From a bacterium (GTDB lineage: Bacteria; JAUVQV01; DATDCY01): 27,322 nucleotides of DNA. The position numbers and the translations under genes were made by a program. The stretch is taken from NCBI GenBank assembly GCA_036524115.1, contig DATDCY010000123.1, positions 1-27,322 of the forward strand, written 5' to 3'. Of this stretch, positions 7,282 to 15,956 are shown one piece after another (position 1 is the stretch's first letter; the number at the start of each line of letters is the position of its first letter). The notes beneath the pieces are model-generated. The model was not told the DNA's origin. It made no database searches and saw only the letters and a program-made list of their open reading frames with translations.

Positions 7282-8556
7282 ATGGTGACCGGTCTGCGGC
7301 GGGATTTCTCCTGGCTGCTCGCGCAGCAGGGCGGAACCCTCGCCGCCGGCATGGTCACCGGGGCCCTGGTGAACCGCGCCCTCGGCCCCGAGGGGCGGGG
7401 GGTCTACGCCGAGCTGCAGACCTGGGTCGGACTGCTCCTCGCGCTCGGCGGGCTCAGTCTCGAGTCGGGCATACGCCATTTCGCGAACCGCGCGCGCTAC
7501 GGCGACGACAGCCGCGCGCGCCTGACGACGGTGGCCTGCGTGAGCGTCTCGCTGAGCCTCCTCGCCGCGCTGCTCTGGGGCCTCGTCGCCCGGCAGTGGC
7601 CGGGTCTGCTCTCGCCGCAGGCGGCAGCGCTGACGGCGGTCATCGCCCTGCTGCTCGCGCTCTCGATGACCAGCGCCCACCTGCTCGTGCTCCTCCAATC
7701 GCTGGGACTGGTGCGGCAGGCGGCTTGGGCGGGCATCGTCCAGACGCTCCTGGGCGCGGCGGCGATCGTGGTCGCCTTCGAGCGCCGCGCCATCGACGTC
7801 GAATTCCTGGCGCTCTGGCTGGCTGCCCTGCAGGCCTTCTCCCTTTTCGCCCTCGCGGGCATCGCCTGGTCCCGCGGGCTCGGGGGCGGCGCCTTCTCGC
7901 CCGCCCTGGCCGCCGGGATGTTCTCGGCCGGGCTCAGGCAGCACGCCGCCACGGTCGCCACCTTCATCTACACCCGCGTCAACCAGCTCATTGTGCAGCA
8001 CCAGTGCGGCGCGGCCGAGGCCGGCCTGTTCGCGGTCGCGCTGAATCTGGCCACGGTCGCCATGGTGCTCCCCAGCACCTTTCAGACGGTGCTCTACCCC
8101 CGGGTGCTCCAGGCCGACGACGACTTCGAGGTGACGGTCCGCTCGCTGCGCCTCGGCTTCTACGGGTGGGGTGCGCTGGTGCTCGCCATCGCCCTCGCCG
8201 CCCGGCCGCTCCTGCTGCTCTACGCGGGCGGCCAGTTCCTCGGAGCGCTCCCGCTGCTGCGGGTCCTGCTCGTGGGCGCCTGGTTCCTGCCGCTCTCCTC
8301 GCTGGTTGCGCCCTACTGCATCAAGGCCGGCGCCTTCACCGCGTGCTCGCTCACCGCCGTCGTGCTCGCGCTCCTGAGCATGGCCGCGAACGCGGTCTTG
8401 GTCCCGCGACTTCTCGGGCTCGGCGCGGCGCTCGCGACCAGCGCGACCTGTTGCGCCGGCTTCCTTTTGGCGCTCGGGCTGCTCTGGCGCGTGGCCGGGC
8501 GGTCCCCCCTGGCCTTCCTGAGGCTTCCGTCCCCGTGGCGGACGGCACAGCCGTGA
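7282..8556 (+). CDS. Wzx-type polysaccharide flippase (MOP superfamily)
   Basis: This 424-aa polytopic protein has about 12 predicted hydrophobic segments spread over its whole length. Its N-terminus (DFSWLLAQQGGTLAAGMVTG followed by NRALGPEGRGVYAEL) is typical of the oligosaccharide flippase/MATE-like family, where a Gly-x-x-Gly-x-G-x-Y/F turn follows the first helix. It would flip undecaprenyl-diphosphate-linked repeat units to the periplasmic face. ATG 7282 has a G-rich Shine-Dalgarno-like run immediately upstream and lies 19 bp after the SDR gene. Its place between sugar-making enzymes and later transferases supports a Wzx/Wzy-type assembly route, although no Wzy is evident nearby. Confidence 0.87.
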   Translation: MVTGLRRDFSWLLAQQGGTLAAGMVTGALVNRALGPEGRGVYAELQTWVGLLLALGGLSLESGIRHFANRARYGDDSRARLTTVACVSVSLSLLAALLWGLVARQWPGLLSPQAAALTAVIALLLALSMTSAHLLVLLQSLGLVRQAAWAGIVQTLLGAAAIVVAFERRAIDVEFLALWLAALQAFSLFALAGIAWSRGLGGGAFSPALAAGMFSAGLRQHAATVATFIYTRVNQLIVQHQCGAAEAGLFAVALNLATVAMVLPSTFQTVLYPRVLQADDDFEVTVRSLRLGFYGWGALVLAIALAARPLLLLYAGGQFLGALPLLRVLLVGAWFLPLSSLVAPYCIKAGAFTACSLTAVVLALLSMAANAVLVPRLLGLGAALATSATCCAGFLLALGLLWRVAGRSPLAFLRLPSPWRTAQP

Positions 8557-8568
8557 CGGTACGGACTC

Positions 8569-9819
8569 ATGGCTGAGATCAACCGCGGCTATCTGGACAC
8601 GATCAGGGGCATCTCGACGCCGGATCGGCCCGGCGGAGGCGCCCGGCTGCGGCGCGCGCTCGGTCGTTCGCTCGTGGCGCTGCGCGTCGCGGGCAGGGTG
8701 GCGCTGCTGCCCGTCCTGCTGCTCTACGCCGCTCTGCTCGTGCTCGCGCTCGGGGCCGTCGCCCGACTGCGCGGCCGCCGCAGCGCGCCCGCGGGCTCAC
8801 TGCAGGAGCGTGCCGCCGCCCACGTCGGCGAGTTCGCCGCGCAGTACCCGCTGCACCTCTACCCCGTGCTGATCAAGGCCCTCGAGCTGGCGTTCATCAC
8901 GGGGAACCTCGAGGGCCGGGTCCGTCCCGGCAGCGATGCCGTGGTCGAACTGGCCGTGGGCGACGGCACGCTCTCCGCGCGGGTCTTCCCCGCGACGACC
9001 GGCGTGGTCGCGCTCGACCTGAACCCCTACAGCCTGGTGCAGACGCGCTCGTGCCCGCACATCTCCCGCCGGGTCGTCGCCGACTGCCTCGAGCCCCCCG
9101 TGGCCGACGGGGGCGCGGACTTCCTGATCAGCAACAACCTGCTGCACCACGTCACCGACAAGGGCCGGACGCTTGCGAACTGGTCGCGCCTGGCCCCCCT
9201 CGCGCTGTTCAACGAGAACACCGGGCACTGGGCCAGCGGGTGGTTCAGGCCCTACGCGCTGCGGGCGCTCGGATTGTCCGCCCGCGCCGCCCGCGCCGCC
9301 CGCGCCATCGAGGAGCACAGCCTGCAGGCGCTGCTGCCGGCGGCCGCGCTGGACGCGCTGGTCGGCGCTTCGTATGCGATCGAGGAGCGGGAGTCGGCCT
9401 TCGACGAGCGCGTCTTCTTCCTCAGCGCAGTCTGCTCCACGCTGCTCGGCTGCTACGGACCGCCGACCCCGGCGCCGCTCAAGCGCATCCTCAACGGCCC
9501 GCTGCGGCTCCTCGCCGCGCCACTGACCCGGGCGGCGGCGCGGGCACTGCTGCGCCACGACGCCTGGTGCGACCGCACGCGCGACGTGCTGGTCGCCTGG
9601 GTCGTGCGCTCCCGCACGGTCCCGGGGGGCGGGCCGCGCGGCGCCGTCCGCCTGGTCTGCCCGGACTGCCGGGGCGGACTCGCCGGGAGCTCCTGCACGA
9701 AGTGCGGACGCGTCTTCGAGGAGCTCGACGGCATGCTCTTTCTCCTGCCGGAGCGGCTGCGGCGCCAGGTGACCTACGTCCCCGACCAGCGGGACGCACT
9801 CGGGCGCGAGCACCTCTAG
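8569..9819 (+). CDS. Membrane-anchored SAM methyltransferase-like protein with C-terminal zinc ribbon
   Basis: This 416-aa protein has three parts. A hydrophobic segment at about residues 35-62 could form one or two membrane passes. A class I methyltransferase-like core follows, with VVELAVGDGT at 125-134 in the SAM motif I position, VALDLNPYS as motif II and a NNLLHHV segment resembling motif IV. A C-terminal treble-clef or zinc-ribbon carries C364-x2-C367-x8-C376-x2-C379 and then LDGMLFLLPE, resembling Trm112-like ribbons. Motif I is unusual (AVGDG for GxGxG), so the activity is uncertain. It could act on a lipid-linked or membrane glycan intermediate. It lies 12 bp after the flippase. A 9-bp triplication in 9281-9307 encodes an Ala-Arg-rich stretch. 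Confidence 0.75.
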   Translation: MAEINRGYLDTIRGISTPDRPGGGARLRRALGRSLVALRVAGRVALLPVLLLYAALLVLALGAVARLRGRRSAPAGSLQERAAAHVGEFAAQYPLHLYPVLIKALELAFITGNLEGRVRPGSDAVVELAVGDGTLSARVFPATTGVVALDLNPYSLVQTRSCPHISRRVVADCLEPPVADGGADFLISNNLLHHVTDKGRTLANWSRLAPLALFNENTGHWASGWFRPYALRALGLSARAARAARAIEEHSLQALLPAAALDALVGASYAIEERESAFDERVFFLSAVCSTLLGCYGPPTPAPLKRILNGPLRLLAAPLTRAAARALLRHDAWCDRTRDVLVAWVVRSRTVPGGGPRGAVRLVCPDCRGGLAGSSCTKCGRVFEELDGMLFLLPERLRRQVTYVPDQRDALGREHL

Positions 9820-9842
9820 CTCCCCAATCACGGAGGGCGGCG

Positions 9843-10979
9843 ATGAAGATCGAGTTCTTCCGGCACGGCCTGACGGAGGAGGACATCGCGCGCGCCGCGG
9901 ACGTCCTGCGCTCGGTCTTCCTCACCACGGGCCCGATGGTCGGCCACTTCGAGGAAGAATTCGCGGGCTTCCTCGGGATCGGGCACGCCGTCGGCCTCAC
10001 GAGCTGCACGGGCGCGCTGCACCTGGCGCTGCTGCGCGCCGGCGTGGGGCCGGGCGACGAGGTGGTGACGACGCCGATGACCTTCGTGGCGACGGCGACC
10101 GCGGTGATCGAATGCGGCGCGCGGCCCGTGTTCGCGGACGTCGATCCCCGCAGCGGCCTGCTGACGCCCGAGGCGGCCGAGCGCGCGCTCACGCCGCGCA
10201 CGCGCGCCCTGCTGCCCGTGCACCTCTACGGGCGCATGGTCGACATGCGCGGCTTCGCGGCGCTGGCGGCGCGGCGGGGAGTGGCGCTGATCGAGGACGC
10301 GGCCCACTGCGTCGAGGGCGAGCGCGACGGCGTGCGCCCCGGGCAGCTCTCGCGCGCGGCCTGCTTCTCCTTCTACGCGACCAAGGCGCTGACCTGCGGC
10401 GAGGGCGGCGCGCTCGTCTGCAACGACGCCGCGGACGCCGACTGGTACCGCTCGGCCCGCCACCACGGCATCTCGCGCAACGCCGCCTCGCGCTACACCG
10501 GCCCCTATTGCCACTGGGACATGGAGATGATGGGCTGGAAGTACAACATGGACGACGTGCAGGCGGCGCTGCTCGTCGGGCAGATCGCGCGCCTCGAGCG
10601 CCAGCGTGCGCGCCGCGAGGCCCTCGAGGCGCTCTACCGGCACTGGCTCGCGGACGTCCCCGGCCTCGATCTCGTCGAGCCGCCGGGGCCCGGGGAACGC
10701 AGCGGGCACCACCTCTTCACGGTGCTCGTCCCCCGCGGCGTCGAGCGCGACGCGGTGCTCGCGCGGCTGCAGGCCGCGGGCGTCGGGTGCGCCGTCAACT
10801 ACCGCGCCGTCCACACGCTGACCTACTTTCGCGAGACGTACGGATATGCGCCCGGCGACTTCCCGGCGGCCAACGACATCGGCGAGCGCACGATCTCCCT
10901 GCCGCTCTACCCGGCGCTGACCGAGGAGCAGATTGAGCGCGTCTGCGCCGCGCTGCGGGAGGCGATCGCCGCCCGATGA
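9843..10979 (+). CDS. DegT/DnrJ/EryC1/StrS-type sugar aminotransferase
   Basis: This 378-aa PLP-dependent enzyme has the family's EDAAH segment and the PLP lysine in FYATKALTCGEGG (Lys181). Other family features are the N-terminal FLTTGPMV and the C-terminal Tyr-Arg-x-Val-His region. These enzymes transfer an amino group, usually from glutamate, to a keto-sugar nucleotide; the likely substrate is the product of the SDR dehydratase at 6222. A good Shine-Dalgarno (GGAGGG, 9832-9837) lies 5 nt before the ATG, an unusually clear ribosome site for this operon. The stop overlaps the next ATG (ATGA). The product amino sugar could be the substrate of the GNAT domain encoded upstream; this is inference. 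Confidence 0.93.
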   Translation: MKIEFFRHGLTEEDIARAADVLRSVFLTTGPMVGHFEEEFAGFLGIGHAVGLTSCTGALHLALLRAGVGPGDEVVTTPMTFVATATAVIECGARPVFADVDPRSGLLTPEAAERALTPRTRALLPVHLYGRMVDMRGFAALAARRGVALIEDAAHCVEGERDGVRPGQLSRAACFSFYATKALTCGEGGALVCNDAADADWYRSARHHGISRNAASRYTGPYCHWDMEMMGWKYNMDDVQAALLVGQIARLERQRARREALEALYRHWLADVPGLDLVEPPGPGERSGHHLFTVLVPRGVERDAVLARLQAAGVGCAVNYRAVHTLTYFRETYGYAPGDFPAANDIGERTISLPLYPALTEEQIERVCAALREAIAAR

Positions 10980-11653
10980 AGGAGATACTGCGGCGGGCGT
11001 ACGCGAGCGTGCCGACGCCGCGCTACACGCGCCTTCGCAACCACAGGCTCTTCGAGTGGATGAACGCGAACGCCGCCGGCGCGCGCGTGCTGAATCTCGG
11101 CTCCGGCGCGGGGAACTTCGACGGGCTGCTCTCGCCCGCCGTCCGCGCCGTCAACCTGGACGTGAACCGCGCTGCGCCCGGCCTGCACGTCGTCGGCGAC
11201 GCCGAGGCGCTCCCCTTCGGCGACGGCGCGTTCGACGTCGTCTACAGCATCGCGGTGCTCGAGCACGTGCGCCGCCCCTGGGTCGCGGCCGCCGAGATCG
11301 AGCGGGTGCTGCGTCCCGGCGGGCACGTCGTCCTCGAACTGCCGTTCCTGAACACCATCCACGACGAGCACGACTACTTCCGCTTCACGGACCGGGGGAT
11401 CCGCTCGCTCTTCCCCGCCGAGCGCTTCGAGGCGGTGCTCGAGCAGGTCAGCTCCGGCGGCGGCTCCTTCCTCTCGGTCTTCCTCGCGGCCTACGGGCGC
11501 CAGTTCGTGCCGACGCGCTGGGGCAAGGCGCTCTGGGACCTCACGGCCGCGCGCGCCAGCGCGCTGCTGCGCTTTGCCGACGCGCTCATCGACGCCTCGC
11601 CGGAACTGCGGCTGACCGCCAACTCCTTCTCCTTCATCGGACGCAAGCGGTGA
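10976..11653 (+). CDS. Class I SAM-dependent methyltransferase (Methyltransf_11-like)
   Basis: This 225-aa protein has SAM-binding motif I VLNLGSGAG at residues 38-46, an acidic motif II (VNLDVNRAA), DAEALPFGDGAFDVVYS as motifs III-IV, and VLEHVRRPW with VLRPGGHV. This is the pattern of small-molecule and sugar methyltransferases. Its ATG overlaps the aminotransferase stop (ATGA), and its stop overlaps the next gene's GTG, so expression is tightly coupled. It probably methylates a sugar hydroxyl, amine or carboxyl of the glycan. There is no membrane segment. Confidence 0.88.
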   Translation: MKEILRRAYASVPTPRYTRLRNHRLFEWMNANAAGARVLNLGSGAGNFDGLLSPAVRAVNLDVNRAAPGLHVVGDAEALPFGDGAFDVVYSIAVLEHVRRPWVAAAEIERVLRPGGHVVLELPFLNTIHDEHDYFRFTDRGIRSLFPAERFEAVLEQVSSGGGSFLSVFLAAYGRQFVPTRWGKALWDLTAARASALLRFADALIDASPELRLTANSFSFIGRKR

Positions 11654-12882
11654 GCGTCCTCATCGCTTGCTCCTACGAAGTCGGCGGCTTGCCCTTCCGC
11701 ATGGCCGAGGTGCTCAACCGGCGGGGACTGCCGGTCTGGTATCTCTCGGTCGCGCCGCCGACCGGCGGGCACGATTCGACGCGTTTTCATTACGGCGAGC
11801 GGCACGAGCCATGGGACATCAGCGAGCGCATCGGCGGCGGCGCATCACCGCGAGAGGTCGTGCGCCGCCTCGCCGCGGCCCGGCGCGAGCTGGACATCCG
11901 GGCGGCGTTCGCCACGGGGGCGGAGGCGCACCTCCTCGGCCGCGCCGGCCTCCCGTATCACTACTGGTGTTACGGCTCCGACCTCGACTGGCAGGCATTC
12001 GCGCCGCTGTGGCCGGAGGGCCACCCGCTCCTGCGCAGGGCCTGGACGTTCAGCCGCTTCGCGCTGGGATTGCGGCGGCGACAGCGCCGCTCGCTTCGCG
12101 ACGCCGTCGCGGTGATGGTCGCGCCGTACCAGAAACCGGCTCTGGATCGCATTCGCGCGGGGGCGCCGTTGTTCGCGCTGCCGCACCTGCTGGCCGTCGA
12201 TGATCGCGCGCGGCTGCTCGAGCGGCGGGCCGCGGAGCGCGACGCGGTTCGTCGGATCGTGGGCGCCGAGCGCTTCATCTTCTCGGCGGCGCGGCACGTC
12301 TGGTGCGGCGCGCTCGCGGCACAGGCGGACAACAAGGGGAACGACGTGGTGATTCGTGCCTTCGCCCGCTGGCGCGGGAGCGGCGGGGACCGCGCGGTGC
12401 GGCTCGTGCTCGTGCGCAAGGGGCCGGACACCGAAGCCTCCGCGCGGCTCGTGGCCGAGTTGGGCCTCGCCGACGCGGTGACGTGGCTGGGGGAGATGAA
12501 CCGCGACGAGCTGGGCCGGCTTTACCGCGGCGCCGACCTCTGCCTCGGGCAGTTCGGCACGCCGGTCATCACCTACGCGATGCTCGAGCCGCTGGCGGAG
12601 GGGACGCCGTGCCTCTCGCACTTCGTCTTCCCGCACCCGGGCGTCCCCGGCTACCCGGAGCCGCCGCCGGGGATGGCGCCGCGCGACCCGGAGGGGCTGG
12701 CCCGCGAAATCGGGCTCCTGCTCGGGGACGAGGCGGCGCGGGAGGACGCGGCCGCGCGCTCCTGGGCGTGGGTGCGCGACCACTGCTCCGAGGAACGCTT
12801 CGTCGAGGCCTTCCGGGAGATCTTCCCGTTGGAGGCCTGGCCTGCCTTCGGCGCTCGACCTGGCGACTTGGCGATGTCCTGA
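11650..12882 (+). CDS. GT4-like glycosyltransferase (GT-B fold)
   Basis: This 410-aa protein starts at GTG 11650, overlapping the methyltransferase stop by 4 bp. The N-terminus (VSVLIACSYEVGGLPFRMAE) resembles a GT-B acceptor domain with a Gly-Gly loop. The C-terminal half has the layout of a GT4 donor domain: RHVWCGALAAQADNKGNDVV followed by VRLVLVRKGPD, VTWLGEMNRDELGRLYRGAD and EPLAEGTPCLS, the last in the position of the GT4 E-x7-E motif. It is divergent in primary sequence, so the GT4 assignment rests on architecture. It ends the first glycan block; a 90-bp gap with a promoter candidate follows. Confidence 0.78.
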   Translation: MSVLIACSYEVGGLPFRMAEVLNRRGLPVWYLSVAPPTGGHDSTRFHYGERHEPWDISERIGGGASPREVVRRLAAARRELDIRAAFATGAEAHLLGRAGLPYHYWCYGSDLDWQAFAPLWPEGHPLLRRAWTFSRFALGLRRRQRRSLRDAVAVMVAPYQKPALDRIRAGAPLFALPHLLAVDDRARLLERRAAERDAVRRIVGAERFIFSAARHVWCGALAAQADNKGNDVVIRAFARWRGSGGDRAVRLVLVRKGPDTEASARLVAELGLADAVTWLGEMNRDELGRLYRGADLCLGQFGTPVITYAMLEPLAEGTPCLSHFVFPHPGVPGYPEPPPGMAPRDPEGLAREIGLLLGDEAAREDAAARSWAWVRDHCSEERFVEAFREIFPLEAWPAFGARPGDLAMS

Positions 12883-12905
12883 ACACCGCCGGCGACTGCG
12901 GGAGT

Positions 12906-12934
12906 TTGCCCGGCGGGACGGCTTCCGATAAGAT
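12906..12934 (+). promoter_or_regulatory. Candidate sigma70 promoter for second glycan block
   Basis: In the only sizeable gap of the glycan run after 2140, TTGCCC (12906-12911) and TAAGAT (12929-12934) are 17 nt apart, matching the -35/-10 pattern with two mismatches at -35 and one at -10. A start near 12941 would leave a leader of about 30 nt before ATG 12973. The prediction is by eye only. Confidence 0.45.
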
Positions 12935-12972
12935 GCCCGTCGGACGCCCGAGGGGGGGTGCGATTCCCGGCG

Positions 12973-13827
12973 ATGTCGAAGCTGAAGATCTCCGTTCTCG
13001 TCCCGGCGTTCAACGAGGAGCAGGCCATCCGCCTCACCGTGGAGAACCTGCGCCAGACGCTCGCGACCCTGCCCGTCGAAGCCGAGATCCTGGTGATCGA
13101 CGACGGCTCGACCGACGGGACGGCCGAGCAGGCGCGCCTGGCCGGCGTCACCGTCTTGCGGCACCCCCACAACATCGGCTACGGCAGGGCCCTCAAGACG
13201 GGCCTTGAGCGTGCTGCGGGCGACTGGATCGTGATCGTCGACGCCGACGGCACCTACCCGACGGAGGCGCTCCCATCCTTGCTGCGGGAGATCCCCGCCT
13301 TCGACATGGTGGTGGGCGCGCGCGGCGGCCCGTGCTATCACGGCTCCGTCGCCAAGCGCCTGGGCCGCTGGTCCCTCAAGGCGATGGTTCATTTCGTCTG
13401 CGGGATCTCCGTCCCGGACGTCAACTCGGGCTTCCGGGTCTTTCGCCGGGACATCGGGCTGCGCCACATGGCGAACATCAGCAACGGCTTTTCCTTCACC
13501 ACGACGCTGACCCTGATCATGCTGCTCGAAGGACACTTCGTGCACTATGTCCCCATCGACTATCGGGAGCGGGCGGGGAAGAGCAAGGTGCGGTTCCGGC
13601 GCGACATCCTGCGGACCATGCAGATTCTCGTCCAGGCCATCCTGCAGTACAACCCGATCAAGCTCTTCCTCCTCTTCGCGACCACGCCGGCATGGATCGC
13701 GCCCCCGGCCCTGCTGCTCGACTTCTTCCTGGCACAGGGCGTCCACAGCGGGATCATTGTCGCTCTCCTGGCAAGCGCTTCCCTGGTGATCTTCGCGCTG
13801 GGGCTGGTGATCAGCGGCCTGAAGTGA
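12973..13827 (+). CDS. GT2 glycosyltransferase, dolichyl/polyprenyl-phosphate sugar synthase-like
   Basis: This 284-aa protein has a GT-A domain: ISVLVPAFNEEQAI at the N-terminus, VIDDGSTDGT at 41-50 and the metal-binding D90-A-D92 in IVDADGTYP. The sequence SGFRVFRRD matches the DPM1/GtrB-like subfamily. Two hydrophobic segments at the C-terminus (after about residue 222) would anchor it. Such enzymes transfer a sugar to undecaprenyl phosphate, supplying periplasmic GT-C transferases. That fits the two large membrane proteins that follow. ATG 12973 was chosen; an in-frame GTG at 12958 is directly abutted by a G-run and is too close to use it. The stop overlaps the next GTG (GTGA). Confidence 0.9.
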   Translation: MSKLKISVLVPAFNEEQAIRLTVENLRQTLATLPVEAEILVIDDGSTDGTAEQARLAGVTVLRHPHNIGYGRALKTGLERAAGDWIVIVDADGTYPTEALPSLLREIPAFDMVVGARGGPCYHGSVAKRLGRWSLKAMVHFVCGISVPDVNSGFRVFRRDIGLRHMANISNGFSFTTTLTLIMLLEGHFVHYVPIDYRERAGKSKVRFRRDILRTMQILVQAILQYNPIKLFLLFATTPAWIAPPALLLDFFLAQGVHSGIIVALLASASLVIFALGLVISGLK

Positions 13828-15896
13828 GCTCAACCCCGGCAGCCATGCCGTCCGCCGGCGACATCGCGACCGGCGGGAGCCGCGAACCGCGGACCGGGGA
13901 GATCCGGCGGTTGGCGGCCGCGGCGGCCGTCTTCCTCGCGGCAGCGGCACTCCTGGCCTGTCTGTCGGGCCGGGGCGACAATTCGGCCTGGATCAAGATG
14001 ACCTCCCCCGTGGAGAGGACGCACGCCTCCAACCCCCTCATCGGGTACGCCTACACCCTCGGCGGCGAACCGGTGCACAAGGAGAACCTCTCCTTCGCCA
14101 GCCAGGTGCTGTTCTTCAGGGGGGCCGACCAGGGACAGCGCGTCCAGTTCGACCTGTACTACCAGAGGGCGTTCGTTTCCTTCGTCGCCGCCTGCCTGTT
14201 TCCCTTCCTGGACGCCTGGACCGCCCTCCTGCTGGTCAACCTCCTCGCCTGGGGACTGGCGGCGCTCGCCACCTGGGCGTTGATCCGGGCCATGGGAGGC
14301 GGGGGGCGGGCGGCCTTTCTCGGCGTGGTCCTCTGCGCGGGCGGGATGGGGTTCGTCAGCCACGTCGGCGACCTGTCCGCCCACCTCGCAGCCTTCGCGC
14401 TCTACTACCTCGGGGTGTATGCGCTGGTCGCCCTGGAGGCGCACGCCCGGGACCTGCCGCTCCGGACCCACCTTGCCCTCGGCGGTCTCCTCGCCCTGGC
14501 CTGTCTCCAGTACAACACCGGCCTCATCCTCGTCCTGGGCTACGCCGCGGTGTCGCTGCGGGCGAACCGCTGGTGGAAGATCCTGGCGGGCGTGGCGGTT
14601 GCGCTCAGCGCGCAGTATCTCTGGATCGCCTTCCTGAGCGTAAAGGCCGCTGGCGGCGTGGACCCGGTCGGCTGGCTGGACCTCCAGGCCACCGAGCGGC
14701 GCTACCTCGTCGACTCGCTGACCGCGTGGGCCTCCCTGGCCCGGCACCCCGTTCAGGCCGTCTCGGCGCTGCTCGGGCGCGCCGGCGAATTCCTGAGCTT
14801 CGACTCCCCCCCCGTCGTCCTTCTGGGATTGGCGGCCTTCGCCGTCGCTGTGCGGCGGGGCACGCTGCCGCGGACGTATGCCGTGCTCCTCCTGGCGCCG
14901 TTTGCCGCCGGCCTGGTGTACGCCCAGTCGGCGAGCGCCCGCGGGTACCTCGTCTACGGAGTGAGCATCCTCCTCTACGGGCCGTTGGCTCTGCTGGCGG
15001 ACGAATGGCTCGGGGCGCAAGATCGCGGGCGGCGAGTCCTGACGTGGGTGCTCATCGCCGTTGCTCTTCCGGTTCACTTCGCGTGGTCCGCAGCGCACCT
15101 GGCGGGGAACTTCGGGCCGGTGAAGACCTATTTCCTGGGGGCGGATCAGGGCTACGGGCTTTTCACCCGCCGGCCGGTCATCGTGAGCCTCACCGGCGAA
15201 GAACCGACGCCTGCGCTGTTCGGCGGGAGAGGACCGCTGGTGATGTCCGGGGCGTTCGCAGCCCCGAATGGCCCGCCGCTGGCGGTTGACGGCTGGCGGG
15301 GGGGCACGGCGACGGTCAACAGGAGCATCTTCATCCTCTACATCCTGGCGCTGCTGCTGGCCGCGGATTGGCCCCGGAGGAGGCGGGCGGTGGCCGTCAC
15401 CGCCGGCCTGGTGTCGCTGTCCCTGGTCTTCCCCGGCTCCCTGGCCTTCGGAAGCGGCAGCCTCCTCATGGTTGAGCGGGCCATCCCCATCGGGGCGTCC
15501 GCGGACGCGGCGCGTTACACGGTGACCTTGTCGGAGGAGACGAAACGCTCCTTCGCCCGGAGCCGCCGCCACGGGGACGAGATCGAGATCTTCTTCCACG
15601 GCGAGGGGGTGACGCCGACCGTGCTCCTCGACGAGGAGTTCTTCGAGATCACGCCTGCTTCGCGGGCAAACTGCTTTCTCGTCGTCGACGGCGAGCGGTT
15701 CGCAGCGCGCCTGGCGAAAGCGAAGAGCCTGATCTTGCGTCTGAGCGGCAACGGGATCGCCGGCGGCTGGCAGCGGCGAGGGCTGCCCGGACGCCGGCTG
15801 GACGACCCGGGCGCCGCGCGGGCCAGCGCGCTGGTGCCGATGCTGGAGGTGCGGCTGCGCAACCCGGACGGTTTCCTGACTTTCGCCGCCTTCTGA
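13824..15896 (+). CDS. Large multi-TM membrane protein with C-terminal soluble domain, unrecognised
   Basis: This 690-aa protein (from GTG 13824, or 683 aa from ATG 13845) has about 11-12 hydrophobic segments between residues 28 and 545, then about 140 residues without a membrane segment that are rich in alternating hydrophobic/charged residues and probably beta-structured. Between the first two segments is a hydrophilic loop containing SNPLIGYAY and a FDLYYQRAF segment. I do not recognise the family. Following a polyprenyl-phosphate sugar synthase with a 4-bp overlap, it could be a GT-C-type transferase or a polymerase using the lipid-linked sugar, but I see no diagnostic GT39 motif. Leucine and glycine codon choice looks more mixed than in the first block. 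Confidence 0.75.
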   Translation: MSSTPAAMPSAGDIATGGSREPRTGEIRRLAAAAAVFLAAAALLACLSGRGDNSAWIKMTSPVERTHASNPLIGYAYTLGGEPVHKENLSFASQVLFFRGADQGQRVQFDLYYQRAFVSFVAACLFPFLDAWTALLLVNLLAWGLAALATWALIRAMGGGGRAAFLGVVLCAGGMGFVSHVGDLSAHLAAFALYYLGVYALVALEAHARDLPLRTHLALGGLLALACLQYNTGLILVLGYAAVSLRANRWWKILAGVAVALSAQYLWIAFLSVKAAGGVDPVGWLDLQATERRYLVDSLTAWASLARHPVQAVSALLGRAGEFLSFDSPPVVLLGLAAFAVAVRRGTLPRTYAVLLLAPFAAGLVYAQSASARGYLVYGVSILLYGPLALLADEWLGAQDRGRRVLTWVLIAVALPVHFAWSAAHLAGNFGPVKTYFLGADQGYGLFTRRPVIVSLTGEEPTPALFGGRGPLVMSGAFAAPNGPPLAVDGWRGGTATVNRSIFILYILALLLAADWPRRRRAVAVTAGLVSLSLVFPGSLAFGSGSLLMVERAIPIGASADAARYTVTLSEETKRSFARSRRHGDEIEIFFHGEGVTPTVLLDEEFFEITPASRANCFLVVDGERFAARLAKAKSLILRLSGNGIAGGWQRRGLPGRRLDDPGAARASALVPMLEVRLRNPDGFLTFAAF

Positions 15897-15903
15897 CCAG
15901 GTG

Positions 15904-15948
15904 TCGGGGACCGGCCCACATCCGCGTACGCGGCGGATCGGGGACCGG
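15904..15948. repeat. 12-bp palindrome flanked by 11-bp direct repeats
   Basis: In the 60-bp gap between the two large membrane protein genes, TCGGGGACCGG occurs at 15904-15914 and again at 15938-15948. Between them lies the perfect palindrome CCGCGTACGCGG (15922-15933). The second direct repeat runs into the Shine-Dalgarno of the next gene. A role as operator or RNA hairpin is possible but not supported beyond symmetry. Confidence 0.5.
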
Positions 15949-15956
15949 AGGAGCGG

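Noticed and set aside
9281-9307. Three tandem copies of a 9-bp unit CCCGCGCCG in the zinc-ribbon methyltransferase gene
   Set aside because: It is a short in-frame Ala/Arg low-complexity stretch, common in GC-rich genes, with no sign of a separate function.
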